The translations under genes and the position numbers were made by a program. Source: Okapia johnstoni (lineage: Eukaryota > Chordata > Mammalia > Artiodactyla > Giraffidae). From it: 64,000 nucleotides of DNA. Positions 1 to 12,068 of this stretch are shown piece after piece; the stretch's first letter is position 1; every line of letters starts with the position of its first letter. Under the pieces are notes generated by a model that made no database searches, had not been told where the DNA came from, and was given only the letters and a program-made list of their open reading frames with translations. Where the stretch lies: NCBI GenBank assembly GCA_024291935.2, contig CM044320.1:33324001-33388000 (forward strand). The letters are read 5' to 3'.

Positions 1-131
1 TGGGCTAGCAAAACAGAAAATATGATATGGGGAGAAAGAATTAAGGTTCATTAAAACAAATAATACATATCAAGCAAATACTTAAAAAGCAAAGCAGAGT
101 TTTCAAAGTAGCAAGAAGAAGAACTGCCTAC

Positions 132-260
132 CTTCATTGGAATATTAGTAATAGTAGTTGAAGCCAAGTCGAAATGCTGCTGTACTAAAATATTTAATTT
201 GGTAGCAAGATGCCGTCCTGCACGAACACTATGAACTTCACTGGTTAAAACGGGGGACAA
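132..260 (-). CDS. INTS13: INTS13 sixth coding exon (43 codons), last one in the window
   Basis: Acceptor CTCTATAG precedes TTG at 260. It reads [20 protein letters not shown] and on to TITNIPMK and ends before a GTAGGC donor at 131. The methionine-to-valine region looks like an independent open frame when read alone, but it is an internal exon. Positions 1-131 are the next intron. The remaining 60% or so of the protein is outside the window. Confidence 0.95.
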
Positions 261-3200
261 CTATAGAGAAGTATGAAAAAAATAACCCACAAAACATTAA
301 TACATTGTAACTTAGGGCTAAATATTTTACTTCAACCCATAAAAATTAAGTACTTTTAAACTTTTGAGATAGGGAACAAAAGATCCATAAGTTATTCATA
401 ATCATTATCTTAGTAATACATTTTTATTCATTCATTCAGTCAACAGATAGGTAAGGAGAACTTACTATATTGATTGCCAGAAATTGTGAGTTATTGGAGG
501 ATACAGCAGTGAACAGGTAAAATCTCTGTCCTCTTGAAACTCAGAGTAGAATAATCTTTGATTTAAATATATATTTTAATTTATAAGTTTTACTTCTATT
601 TATCTATATGCAAAATTGATTTGAGGTGACCCACAGAAATACTGTAGAATAATTAATTTTGTGAAGAAGACTAACCTCTGCAGATAACACTACTCACTAC
701 AAATGTCATATTTTGTCACCAATAAATGTAATAAGGCAGCCAAAAGTCACTTATAACAAGGTAACAATATTTTATTTGTTTCAGGGTAATATTTATTGTA
801 AGTAAATTGTTTCCTTATCATAAAGTAAAGCCAATATACTGTCATGTTATCAAGAGTCACAAAAGAGCTAACAAAAAAATAGGTTTACACTGGTAATCAC
901 CTAAAACAAAATGACAGAGATAACCTAAAAAAAACAATCAGTTATTAAAAAAAATTCATCAATACTTTATATGTTTATAATAAATAATGCTAAATAAGAA
1001 AACAGAAGTTATTTGAAATGAACATCAAGAGGCAAGCAAAACAGAAAATACTTTCAAAATCTACAATTTTAACATAAAGAACCAATCCAGGTATTTTGCC
1101 ATACAGACAGATTTCAAAACTCTAAATTTTCTTAGCAGAAAATGTTGGCAATCTGGTTATTCTTATGCTAAACCTTGTATTTATCATTAATAACTAACAA
1201 TGACCTCTTCTTTCATGACCTCTACTTACCTCTTTCTTAGGACGATCAGATACAAGGCTGTCTTCACCAACTGGGTAGGTGTGAATCAAGACTAGTTCAC
1301 ATTTCTGAATCTGCATGAGACTTAAAAGAGAAACTTTTCACTTAAAAGATAACACATACTATGGAAAGAATTCAGGCAGGTAAACCATAAAACATTTAAT
1401 ATACTAAAACAGTGTATAAATCAGATTAGTACAGTTAACATAAAAGCTAAACATTCAGAAAGACTGTATAATTGCTATCCTTGTACAAACATTTAATGAA
1501 TTATTTTTATGAATTTAATTCAAATGCAAAAATGATCATTTTCTGTGTGTTTGAAGGATACAATAAAGGAAAAATTCTTATATTCTGGTATAATTTTCAA
1601 AAGATAACTGCCACTGAGAAAAATGAATATATTGTGTATTAATTTCCCTTTTACTAGTATTTAAATGGCAACCCTTTCCACTATTCTTGCCTTGAAAATT
1701 CCACGTTCCGAGGAGCTTGACAGGCTACAGTACATGGAGTTGGCCACAACTGAGAGTATACACATACATACTAGCGTTTTTAAGGACAAAATCAGGCAAC
1801 TATATTACCTATTATTCTTGGTTATTTCCAAGAATACAGGATTTGTAATACTAAAAAGTTACCACAACTTTTTATCTGTTTTTTGCCCCTCCAGTTAATT
1901 TTATTTAATTTTTTAAATTGAGGTGCGGCTGATGTACAATAAAAGTTGCAGGTTTACAACATAATGATTCACAATTTTTAAAAATTACACTCCATTTATA
2001 GTTACTACAAAATATTGGCCATATTCCCCATGTTGTACAATATATCCTTGTAGCTTAGTTATTTATATACAGTAGTTTGTACCTCTTAATCCTTAACCCT
2101 AACTTGCCCCTCCACCCTTCCCTCTTTCCACTGCTAACTACTAGTTTGTTCTCTATATCTGTGAGCCAACTTTTCACTTTAAAATTTCCCAAACCTACAG
2201 AAAAATTAAAAGAAAGGAACTATCAATGAACACCCATATGTCCTTAACCTATATTCACTGTTAGTTACATTCATTTTCACTATAAATGGCTAAATAGATG
2301 TACACTGTTTCTCTTTTTTACTAAGTCATTTAAGAGTAAGTTGCAGAGGCAATGATACTTCACTCCTACATACCTCAGCATGCTTCCTTCTCCTAGTGAG
2401 AATAATCCTACTTGTTAACAATACCAGTACTCCATCTAGAAATTTAATAGTAGCTCAATCTAACATATACTCCTCACTACAATTGTCCCAAACATGTCTT
2501 TAGTAGCTTTTTTCTTTTTAAAAAATTCATACAATGTAATTAGTTGTAATGTTTTGATTTGGCATTTTACAGACTTGTAAGAGTATGAGATCTAGCCATT
2601 AAAAATATGCATTATAAATATATTTATTACGTTATCCTTCTGGTCACCTTTCCTGTGATCAAAAAGTAAAATTTTAAAGTGAAAGGGAAAATGGGACAAG
2701 AAGTTTCTGATCAAACACACATTTTGACTAATTTGCAGAGCCAGTAGAGAATTCAAGGGAATGCTATCAATTATTAATTAAACTACTGGAATAATTATAA
2801 TGAAGTAAACAGGACTATAAAAATGGAATATTTGTTCCATTTATGGATTTTACTCACTGATCTGAATTTGCAGCAAGTTTGTTATGCTCATGAATTGTTT
2901 CTTGGACACAGTCCTCGAGCATTCGCACATGACTATCACTATGGGATCAAAAAGATATAACCAAGTTAAATAAACAATAAGAGAAAAAAATTACACACAC
3001 TATTCAGCTGCGGTATCGTGTTAGAGGCACTTTAATTACTGCAATAAGGATTGTCTGTAGCATGCTCATTCACAATACCAAACAACCAACTGAATGAAAA
3101 CCTAGTGAGGGAAAAAAGTCAAATTGACTTACATGATAATAATTTAAACAGTTTCACTGAGGTAAACTGGACATTTTAGAACTGGGAACACAGCTTTGAT

Positions 3201-6200
3201 ATTAGAAAGGCCACATGTGATATGCTTACGTGCTAACATGTTGCCTCTACTTTTTTTAAATAAAAACTACACTAGGATGTGAAAAATTCCTCAGTAGGAA
3301 TTATTGTGATTAATGTCTCACCTTTTTGCATTAGTAATGCAAATTATTCGTCCTCTATTTCCAACACGTTCTGCATTCTCCATTAGCAGAGTACGAGCCT
3401 CATGTTGGTATTCAGTAATTTTACAGAGGGTTTCCACTGCTGCAACAAGACCATGCAGAATACTGCAGCACTCTGGGTCTGCCCGTGGATTAGGAGGCCC
3501 AACAGCAGCTAATGCTGCCATCAGCTAAGTAAAAGGGGAAACAATTATGTTGACAAGAAAAAGCACAAGTCAGACAAAGGCATCACAAGAAATGGAAACT
3601 ATAGACCAATGTATGTTATAAATATGGACACAAGTGTCTTCAACAACATACATGCAAATTGAATCCGGCAACATTTCAAAAGAATATATACCATGACCAA
3701 GTGGGACTTATCCCAGGAATGCGAAGTTGATTTAACATCCAAAAATTAATTAATGCAAATACTATCAATAGAATTTTTTAAAAATCACATGATCGGCTCC
3801 AGAAAAAGCATTTGACAAAAATCTAAAATCCTTTCAAGGGTTCAGAGAGGATTAAATGAGCCAAGGTAAAAAAAATAGAATAAAATCTTTTCAGAATAAA
3901 AACAGTTAACAAACTAGAAACAGAAGGGAACCTTCTCAAGCAGATAAAAGGCATCTACGAAAAACCTTTACATAATATCATGCTTAACAGATGCATTCCC
4001 TCTAAGATTAGAAACAGCAGGATATCCACTGTCACCATTTCTATTCAGCAGTGTACTAGAGGTTCTCTCCTGGGCAATTAGGAAAGAAAAAGATGCAAAA
4101 GGAATTCAGATTGGAAAGGAAGAAGTACAACTATCTCTATGTTGCCGATGACATAATCATGCATGTAGAAAATTCTAAGGAATGCATTAGAAATTTTCTA
4201 AAAATAATAAAACTCAGCAAGGTTGCAAGTACATGATCAAAAGACAAAAACCAATTGCACTGCTATGCACTTGCAAAGAAAAATTCAAAAGTGAAATTAA
4301 GCAAATAATTCCATTTACAATAGCACCAAAAAGAATAAAATGCTTAGGAATAATTTAACAAAAGAAATGCAAATTTTATACTCTGAGAACTATGAAATAT
4401 TGTTGAAATAAATTAAAGATCTAAATGAATAGAAAACACCCTATGTTCACGGATTGGAAGATTTACTATTGTTAAGAGGACAATACTACCCAAACTGAAC
4501 TAGGATTAAACATATGTCCTGTCAGAATTCCAGCTGACTTTTCTAGAAACTGATAAGCAGATCTGAAAGTTCATATGGAACTGCAAGGATCCAGAATAGT
4601 TAAAACAATCTTTAAAAGAAAGAGTGAGGACTTTGTTCTATGTATGCATAAAGATACATTCGAAGGTCCAGTTAAAAACTAATAATGACGGGGATAAACG
4701 GTGATGTGCCGGTAAACCAGTTCTCGTAACAAAAAAAATTCCTAATTGGTAGTGTTTGCCAGTACCTATAGTTAAAAACTCCCATGATAGCTTATTTCAA
4801 TCTTTCACTGAGTGCAAAGGTGAGATGGGATTCACACACTCGGCTCTCTCAAGCTGGTATAAGCAGGCTCTAGTATACCACTAACTGAAGCAGGGGACAA
4901 GTGGGAAATTCTTCAAGGCTTAGCTTTTATTTACACACACATGTACGTACATATGTACACAGGCCAATATATATGCAAATTTTATTTTTAAACTACATAG
5001 ATGTTACCTACTCATAAACAATAATCAAAAAAGAAAAATTACTGTGTACACATCACTATAAAAGTTCCTGGTTCATAGGAGAAACTGCTTTTTAGAAGAG
5101 GGGAGCTGTGGTCATGGGAAAGCAGCAGAAAGAAAGTTTAACTTCTGGAGTCAGATAAATATGGGCTGAAATTCTGGCTCTGCCTTTTAATACCGTGTGA
5201 TCCTGGTCAATCTCTCCTAGTCCTTTAACCTAATCTGAAAGTGAAACCAATAGAACCTGCCCCACATCAGTACGATACTTGTAGACTTTACTTAAATTTA
5301 GCTAACAAAAACAAGACTCTTAAAATCGGACAATTTTTTTTAATAAGATCTACCATGTAAAGAGAGCATAGCATTATGAGATGTAAGAGAAGAAGCCCTG
5401 GATCTAAGCATGAAAGTCAAACTACCTCTGGCCCCCTGGGCTTCAGCTCCTTCACCAGCACGAAGAAATAGCCAAAGCAAAAAATGTCTACAATCCTTCC
5501 AGCCTAAACATTCTTCATTCAATCTACTTCAAGTTTCTCATGATTATTCAAAATAACTAGAGAAAGGTGTGACATGGATAATTAAAGCTAAACATAAAAT
5601 GTGTCAACATGGAGATGATGATACATAATTTTTACAAAATATCAATTACTTTGTATCATCTTAAACATCAATGCTTTGCTATATGGTTGCATTCACAATT
5701 AGTTCCCCTTCAGATCATAATCTAAAAGCAACTCTTGTGATACAGTGTGATATAATATTTCTTCACCTTCAGAAAGCAGAAGGAGTTCGATGCATGATAC
5801 AGGGTGCTCAGAGCTGGAGCACCGGGATGACCCAGAGGGATGGGATGGGGAGGGAGGTGGGAGGGGGGTTCTGTAAGGGGAAAACATGTACACCCATGGT
5901 GGATTCATGTCAATGTATGGCAAAACAAATACAACATTGTGAAGTTAAAAAATAAATAGATAAACTAATTTTTAAAAAAAGCAGAAGGAAGTAGTACAAT
6001 AATTCTCATATCATCAGTATATCTATCATATCAAATGTATACCTTTTACTGAACTGCAGAGGTACAGTAAGGAAAATCTATACAAATTTGTACTTATTTT
6101 TATTCATATACAACTAGAGAAGCCTCAGGCTTCTTTCACAGTACCTCTTGAAAGAACAAAACAGAATACATGCTATTTCTAAGAGATTGTACAGGGGGAA

Positions 6201-9200
6201 TGAATGGAATCTTTAATATTTTTTTCAAGCAATGAAAGAATAAAGATCATTCTGGAGTGATATAAATGCAAAGACAAGCCAAAAAACAGCCCTCCTACCC
6301 ACCTGCCACCTTCAGTGCGTTACCTCAAAAGATTAGAAATGTTTATATATTATGTTAATCACAACATTTTAAGACCAAACACTGTGATAAACACATTTTC
6401 TTAGAAGTATTCAATTTAAAACCCCCATTTGGATGGGATTATTTCCATTAAGGGCTTCCCTGGTGGCTCAGCTAATAAAGAATCTGCCTGCAATGTGGGA
6501 GACCTGGGTTTGATCCTTGTGTTGGGAAGATACCCTGGAGAAGGGAATAGTCACCCACTCCAGTATTCTGGCCTGGAGAATTCCATGGACTGTATAGTCC
6601 ATGGGATCACAAAGAGTCGGACACGACTGAGTGATTTTCATTAAAGGATATCCATTAACAGTGAATTTTTAACATGAAATAGTTCAAAATAACGTATTGA
6701 AGTATTTCACTAATGCCTGCTCTCTTGCTCATATTCATCAGTGAAGAACTTTGTAGACTGAAGTCTGCTATCCAACTAGACAACAGCAAAGAGTGCAGTC
6801 TACCACAAACTCAGTATCCTTAGACACATGTTTAAAAAGCATAAACTTGATGTATTCAGCATGGGTTTATTTCTGCTTCCTCCTAAAACTCCACTAAAAC
6901 TGTAGTAAAGGAATTTAATTTTAAAAAGCAAACACCAAAGGCAGGGGGGCAGAGGGGGGAACCCCAATAAACTCACAAAGATAAAGAGAATGGAGGAGCA
7001 GACAAGAGAATAAACAAGAGATGTCAGCGAGAATGTGTGAAACTGGATGGAGGACCGGTAATCAACTTAGCAGCACTGAATTAGCTGAATCTAAGAGCCT
7101 ACAGGGGAAAAAGCAAGATGATAGGCTTTTCAGAATCTAAGAGAAGTTCGGGAGCTGAGGCATCAAGTACCACACAAAGCAAGAGTGAGCAAGATACTGA
7201 AAACTGTGAATGAGTTGAAGTCAGTATAAGGTACATCTTGACTCCCCAACTTACACCCTACCCATGCAAGTGACCACCTCTCCCCAGACACAGAATCACA
7301 TCCCTTGGAGGAACTGAACCAGAAAGTTACCAAACATGGATTTCACCAAGTGCAGCAGAATGTAAGGGTAAGACACTAGACCAGTGCTGCCCAAAAGAAT
7401 TTTCTGTGATGATGGAAATGTTCTATTTCTGTGATGATGGAAATGTTCTATATCTACGCTGTACAGTAGCCACTATCCACATGTAGTTTATTTGAGCATC
7501 TGAAACATGGCTAGTACTACAGAGAAACTGAACTTTTTAACTGCATTTAATTTTGTTCAGTCACTAAGTCACATCCGACTCTTTGCGACTCCATGACCTG
7601 CAGCCCACCAGGCTCCTCTGTCCTTCACTTTCTCCCTGAGTTTGCTCAAATCCATGTCCACTGAATCAGTGATGTCATCCAGCCATCGCATCCTCCGTCA
7701 CCCTCTTCTCCTTTTGCCCTCAGATTTTCCCAGGATCAAGGTCTTTTCCAGTTAATTTAATTTGAAATAGTAGCTACTTAATAGCTAATAGTAGCTACAT
7801 ATGGCTAGTACATTGGACAGCACAATACTAGACCAAACCTAGAAAGGTTGAGTGAAAGTTCAATATTTCATCTACCCTCTCCTCTGGTTCCCAGAAGGCT
7901 GATAACCAGGTTTACAGCATAGAGGTAGAAAAGTGGAAGGTCTTCCCTGGAGACCCTGAGTGGTCCCAGAGAGGTGATCTGTTCCTTCTGACATCCAGAG
8001 GTCTCCCAGGGAGAACAATTAGTTAACTATGACAAAGACCAGTCAGCAATACCTACTTCGTAAGATGCAGATCTTCTCACCTGCTGTTCAGTGCCTTTCT
8101 TTTAAACAAGATTGTATACCCAAGTATCAGCAGGCATTTAAGAAAAGCCTCAACATGAAAAGAACACTGAAAACACAAGAGATCAAAAGAAAACATCAAA
8201 TAAATTATAGTACCTTGAGATTAAAAAATTACACCCATAAAACAAGAGAAGAAAAATGACAAACATGTACATAATTAAAGCATAAGTAAAAGTTCTTGGA
8301 AATTAAAGATATGATCAAATAAAAAGGTCCATATAAGGGTTAAAAGGAAATAGGTAAAAGGCTCAGAAAGAACAATGAGGACCAATGAGAAAAAGAATAA
8401 GGAAATTAATTCAGCAAGTCCAATTTCCCACTCATAGGGATTCCCGAAAGATGTAGAACACAAAGACAAGAACATTATCAAAGAAACAGTACAGGGAAAT
8501 TTCCCTGGAAGAATATAAACCCTAGCTCAATGAATGACAAAAGACCAACACTAGGGCAAATAATTAAGAAATTTCAGAACATAAAGGAGGAAAGAAAATA
8601 TTCTACAATGTTACAAAGAAATATTTCCATTTTACAAAGGAAAAAATATTTGACTTCTCGACAAGACTGGAAGCTATATAACACTTGAGTAAGTTCCTCA
8701 GAATTTTGAAGAAAAAATTATTTCCAAACTTAAATTTTTTTACCTTTAGTAGGAATAAACTGTAAGGTAAATTACAGAAATTCTGGAGGATATATCCTCC
8801 CAAAACAAGAGATTATACACACACACAAAAAAAAAGAGGAAAAAAATTGGGAACTGAAAGGCAGGGAGTGAGGAGGATGACAGCAGGGCACCAGGCCTAG
8901 AATGCAACCAGTTCAATCTGCAGCCCAAGAGTGAGCTCCAGGAAGGTTTTCAACGGAAAAAAAAAAAATCAAACTGCCTAATTTCTAATTCACCAATAAT
9001 AAAATATTGAGATTTTTTTGTAGAGACATGAGGAAAACAGCAATATATTCTCAGAAAACTAAGTACATTAAAAGCGAAAAAGGTAAATACAAATTCCAGG
9101 AAGACATAAAAAAATTGTACAAGAAAGGAAATAATACAGAAGTCAAATCATTGTGCTGTACATCTTAAACTTATACAGAGCTGTAAATCAACTATATTTT

Positions 9201-12068
9201 AATAAAAGCTTAAACAAAACACAAAGTGAAACAATCACATACACTACTTGGCTTAGAAGTGGATAACCCTTTATGTAGACATAATGTAAACATGGAATTT
9301 TGAATTAACCAAAACTTCTGATATAACAGTACTGAGAAAATCGGGGAAGTTAAGTAGGCAGTCATAGTGGCATATGCAAGAGAAAGTATAAAAGGTAAAT
9401 CTTCATTGACAATAATGATAAATAATATTTAAATTAGGAACTCTATAAATAGCAGTAAAAACGTTATTCAGAAATATGGAAGTAAATACTAGATGAGCTA
9501 GAGAGTTGAAAGCTTGCTTCTAGGAAGTGGGGAAAGACTGGAAGGTAGATAGCCGTTTTTCTTTTAGTGTTAGTTGGTGTTTTAAACCTACATGCAAATA
9601 CTACACCAGTAAAAAAATTATTTTTTAAGGGAGTATTACTGTATTCAGATATTCTCAAAAATGGCCACAACTCAAAACCTAAGCAAAAAACAAAAGAAAC
9701 CTAAGCATACCTCCTGCAAATTTTGGTCTTCTTGAGTCCAAGAATTTAAAACATGTGCTCCAGAGTCACTTACAATGAAATTCACCTAATAGAGTTCAAA
9801 GAAATAATTAGTATTCCACTCCAATTCCACTCAATTACGTCATATTTAAAATATTTATTTCATTATAAACATCTTTTAATATATGTAATACAAACACAAC
9901 TGGAAGTGCAGTCTCTAGCGCTAGTTTGACTGATTCATTCATACATACACAGAACACCCAGTACCAGGAAAACAGTTCTGCCCCTCATAAAGTGGGGAAC
10001 ATCGGGGGTTCTCAGATGTAGAAAGATAGAGGGCAGTGCAGGAAGAATACAAACAAAAATAAATGAACAAGATGATTTCAGAGAGTGATAAATGCTATGA
10101 AAAAGAAATCGTTTAGCGTTTTTAGATCAGTTGATCAGAATAGGGCTCTCTATAGAAGTGGCAACTGAGGGGGATCCAAAATGACCAAAAGAAACCAGCA
10201 GGGTAAGAGATGGGGGTAGAATACGAGGAACAGCAAACTGCAAATGCAAAAGCCTCTGTGCACTCTCATAAGGTCAGAAAATTATGCCGGAGTCATATCA
10301 CATAAGGCAGTGGAGGCCAGAAGAATGGATTTGGACTTCATTCTAAATTTTAAAGGAAAAATGCAAACGAAAAAATATCAGGTGTAAGGACGTAATAGAA
10401 AATACATCAGAATATAGCTGTGTTCTCTTTTGGGAGGAGAGTGAGATTATTTATTTTTCACTGAACTATACAGTCTAATTCATGATCTTTTTTCTTATTA
10501 TCTGTGAAATACTAGTTTTGATTCCCCAGTAAGTTTGATAAGTAGCCTTTTCTCCTGAGGCTTATCTGACAGGAACATGTCTTACTCGCCCCTTTACTCA
10601 CATTACTGCGATGAAATCTTACAACAATCGTAGGAAGGAGGTGTTATGCTGACTAGGGAAGAAACTGAGGCTTGAAGAGATGAAGCAAAAAGATCAAGGT
10701 CACACTGCTGGTTGCTTAATGATGTCAGAATTTGAACTGAAACCTATGCCCTCAACCACTACATTATGCTTCCTCTCATATATACTTTCTTTTTTATCCT
10801 ACACGATACACAATTTACAGAAGGACTAAAAGCAATTTATATTTAATTTAGAATACATCTGAATGTGTAATAGATATTAGACTTCCCATGTTCAGCTTTT
10901 CTGTTACCCCTGTCTATGCCAGTCTATGAACTGGCTAGGTCCCAGCCTACCCACTCCAGTATTCTTGCCTGGGAAATCCCATGGACAGAGGAGCCTGGCG
11001 GGCTACAGTCCATGGGGTCACAAAGAGTTGGACATGACTGAAGTGACTAAACAACAACAGGTCCCAGCCAAGGCTGCTCCAAATGAGACAGAAAGCACAT
11101 CATCCACTTGTGGCTAACCAAATGACTTCCCTTAAGTAGAACAGTTGAGATTCTGAAACCTGAAGATAATTTTCATACTTGAAATTTTTATCAATCTTAC
11201 ATTTCCCTTCTTACTGATAAAAACAATTTCCACTTAGCATTCTTAAGAGTATTTCTTTACAATATGGCCAAACCCTGCAGCGGTTTAGGACACTTTCACT
11301 AAAACTGTAAGCAGCCTGGTTCTTAGAATTCTGGTTCTGCCTCTAACTAGCTATATGACTCAGAACAGTTGCTTCTTCTGACATCAGCTTTTGCATCTCC
11401 AACAAGGCAGTAATAAACAAGACTGATATTCACATGGAACACACCAACACACTCTGACAAAGTCCTCTCAGCCAACATCCCTTCTGCGTATGCTGGCAAC
11501 GTTCTCAGTGGTCAGTGTCTGTTCCATTCTGGTTATTACATACTTTGAATATTGTCCCATTAATTACAGTAATTACCGCATAGGATTGTTGTGAGAGTCA
11601 TAGGAATTAATAAATATGAAGCACATGTAAGAAGAGCTCCGTAACTGTAAGCTGTTATTATTATTGTTGGCCCCGATTAAACACACGTAACATATTAATC
11701 CCAAAGGGGAGTTCTATATACCACATTTTTAAAGTAGCAAATAAACAGTAACTCAAATTGATAGCAAATTCATATATAAAAAAATATAACAAGCAGTTAA
11801 GTACACCCCCCAAATTATGATTTTCCTTGTACTTCACACTCACCAGCTTTTTGAAAGGAAATATGTCATACATTATTCTACAATATTCCATGGAAGATTC
11901 TACTGAGCAAGTCCACAACGATTTAGATATGGGGGCCAATGGGATAATTCCTTGGGTCCTATTCTTCACCAGCATATCAAACTCGACATGCTGTCTGCAT
12001 GACTCTGCCATGTAAGGGCAGTGATCCACCACAAACACTGTTTTATGAGACTCAGAAAAAATCTTCAT
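132..12068 (-). CDS. INTS13: INTS13 (Integrator complex subunit 13 / Asunder), N-terminal 268 codons in six exons; 3' part lies left of the window
   Basis: Joining the minus-strand exons 11844-12068, 9711-9785, 3322-3524, 2858-2938, 1230-1320 and 132-260 gives one open frame of 268 codons with every phase matching. The protein starts [20 protein letters not shown] and is recognisable as INTS13/Asunder, about 706 residues in human, so roughly the first 38% is here. Family knowledge: INTS13 sits with INTS10 and INTS14 in a module of the Integrator complex, which processes snRNA 3' ends and terminates paused transcription in the nucleus. Its N-terminal part is von Willebrand A-like. Drosophila Asunder also affects dynein at the nuclear envelope. 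All five introns inside this coding part have GT-AG ends. The gene diverges from FGFR1OP2 across a CpG-rich promoter. No stop or frameshift is seen, so this looks like the functional gene and not a processed copy. Confidence 0.96.
420..546 (+). repeat. Ancient mammalian interspersed repeat fragment
   Basis: ATTCATTCATTCAGTCAACA followed later by TACAGCAGTGAACAGGTAAA and CTGTCCTCTTGAAACTCAGA is the wording of an old mammalian repeat. The same wording recurs near 9,930 and 29,380. Family not resolved. Confidence 0.4.
1230..1320 (-). CDS. INTS13: INTS13 fifth coding exon (91 bp)
   Basis: Begins at T1320 after a TTTTAAG acceptor and completes a histidine codon. It reads [20 protein letters not shown] and ends SDRPKKE before GTAAGT (1229-1224). 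As I remember it, the human protein has serine where this has proline (RPKKE); treat this as an unverified species difference. Confidence 0.95.
1905..2165 (-). mobile_element. L1 3' fragment (minus)
   Basis: AATTGAGGTGCGGCTGATGT, then TTTACAACATAATGATTCAC, then the pyrimidine-rich ACCCTTCCCTCTTTCCACTG. This is the complement of the L1 3' region also seen near 50,590, 59,540 and 60,400. Confidence 0.6.
2166..2640 (+). repeat. Ancient LINE-like repeat fragment (same family as 61,850-62,850)
   Basis: ATGAACACCCATATGTCCTT, AGAGTAAGTTGCAGAGGCAA, CTCAGCATGCTTCCTTCTCC and TGTCCCAAACATGTCTTTAG follow the order of an old mammalian repeat. A second copy near the right end of the window shares these blocks. 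I could not name the family with certainty. Confidence 0.5.
2858..2938 (-). CDS. INTS13: INTS13 fourth coding exon (81 bp)
   Basis: Begins at T2938 after a CCATAG acceptor and completes a serine codon. It reads [20 protein letters not shown] and on to NSD plus CA before a perfect GTGAGT donor (2857-2852). Confidence 0.95.
3322..3524 (-). CDS. INTS13: INTS13 third coding exon (67 codons plus 2 bases)
   Basis: Acceptor TTACTTAG lies just above 3524. The frame [18 protein letters not shown] continues through an internal [20 protein letters not shown] stretch to CITNAK plus AG. Donor GTGAGA begins at 3321. The split serine codon is completed by T in the next exon. The residues form part of the N-terminal VWA-like region. 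Confidence 0.96.
3575..4680 (+). mobile_element. Decayed L1 ORF2 (reverse transcriptase region)
   Basis: Blocks such as CAAGTGGGACTTATCCCAGG, TTCTATTCAGCAGTGTACTA, the codons around GCCGATGAC (the DD of the catalytic motif, 4145-4153) and CATATGGAACTGCAAGGATC are L1 ORF2 in order on the plus strand. There are frameshifts and stops throughout, with no long frame left. It sits in the INTS13 intron above the third coding exon. Confidence 0.8.
5115..5290 (+). mobile_element. MIR SINE
   Basis: CTGGAGTCAGATAAATATGG, AATTCTGGCTCTGCCTTTTA and GTGTGATCCTGGTCAATCTC follow the MIR core order. Confidence 0.55.
5785..5977 (+). mobile_element. Ruminant L1 3' end, 5'-truncated, with perfect 12-bp target duplication
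   Basis: AAAGCAGAAGGA at 5773-5784 is repeated at 5978-5989. Between them lie GGGATGACCCAGAGGGATGG, TGGGGAGGGAGGTGGGAGGG and ACACCCATGGTGGATTCATG, the 3' UTR of the young ruminant L1, ending in an A/T-rich tail. Only about 190 bases were inserted. The translated frames over it are chance. Confidence 0.85.
6452..6637 (+). mobile_element. Bov-tA SINE (plus)
   Basis: Begins GGGCTTCCCTGGTGGCTCAG (tRNA-derived head) and ends AGAGTCGGACACGACTGAGT (BovB-type tail). Flanks carry TTCCATTAA and TTTCATTAA, a slightly diverged target duplication. Confidence 0.95.
6640..7380. other. INTS13 intron sequence, no feature recognised
   Basis: No exon or ruminant repeat is seen. Together with 7840-8980 it could be a very old LINE 5' region, because the prose-like AT/GA-rich composition is continuous across the nested elements, but I cannot assign it. 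Confidence 0.3.
7382..7832 (+). mobile_element. hAT-type MITE (copy 1), split by a BovB fragment
   Basis: Left end CAGTGCTGCCCAAAAGAATT and right end CATTGGACAGCACAATACTA are inverted-repeat-like, and ACTAGAC flanks both sides. The element shares GATGATGGAAATGTTCTAT and CCACATGTAG blocks with the copy at 28,653. It contains a perfect 25-bp tandem duplication (7401-7425, 7426-7450) and is interrupted at 7554-7754. Confidence 0.7.
7554..7754 (-). mobile_element. BovB 3' end (minus) nested in the MITE
   Basis: GTTCAGTCACTAAGTCACAT then CCATGACCTGCAGCCCACCA, TCAGTGATGTCATCCAGCCA and AGGATCAAGGTCTTTTCCAG is the complement of the BovB 3' end. ATTTAATTT at 7545-7553 and 7755-7763 is the target duplication. 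Confidence 0.8.
7840..9140. other. INTS13 intron sequence, possibly an unclassified old LINE
   Basis: A-rich plus strand with CA and A runs at 8817-8838 and 8958-8968. No ruminant repeat and no exon is recognised. Open frames here have no homology that I recognise. Confidence 0.3.
9145..9220 (+). mobile_element. L1M-type 3' end (plus)
   Basis: ATTGTGCTGTACATCTTAAA then TTATACAGAGCTGTAAATCA and CAACTATATTTTAATAAAAG is the standard L1 3' terminus. Confidence 0.65.
9711..9785 (-). CDS. INTS13: INTS13 second coding exon (25 codons)
   Basis: Acceptor TTAG precedes GTG at 9785. The 25 codons read VNFIVSDSG through QNLQE and end before a GTATGC donor at 9710. The exon is exactly 75 bp, so it is phase-neutral. 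It is too short to appear as a long open frame, but it continues KKL of the first coding exon correctly. Confidence 0.95.
9925..10420 (+). repeat. Ancient mammalian interspersed repeat
   Basis: GATTCATTCATACATACACA, AGAGTGATAAATGCTATGAA, GAACAGCAAACTGCAAATGC and GGATTTGGACTTCATTCTAA are in the order of one old repeat. Family not resolved. Confidence 0.45.
10640..10785 (-). mobile_element. MIR SINE (minus)
   Basis: GAAGAAACTGAGGCTTGAAG, TCAAGGTCACACTGCTGGTT and CCTCAACCACTACATTATGC are the complement of MIR. Confidence 0.7.
10948..11058 (+). mobile_element. Bov-tA SINE, 5'-truncated, perfect 11-bp target duplication
   Basis: AGGTCCCAGCC at 10937-10947 is repeated at 11059-11069. The insert starts within CCCACTCCAGTATTCTTGCC and ends GTGACTAAACAACAAC. 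Confidence 0.93.
11300..11665 (+). mobile_element. MIR SINE, two diverged pieces (plus)
   Basis: TCTGGTTCTGCCTCTAACTA, TATATGACTCAGAACAGTTG and later CATAGGATTGTTGTGAGAGT and TGTAAGCTGTTATTATTATT are in MIR order, with an insertion between. Confidence 0.6.

Noticed and set aside
4690..4930. Possible small RNA pseudogene or MER element
   Set aside because: Blocks such as TGTGCCGGTAAACCAGTTCT looked repeat-like, but I could not match a family or a structured RNA.
11661..11843. Continuation of the INTS13 start frame after KKL
   Set aside because: This is intron read-through; the real continuation VNFIVSD is in the exon at 9711-9785.
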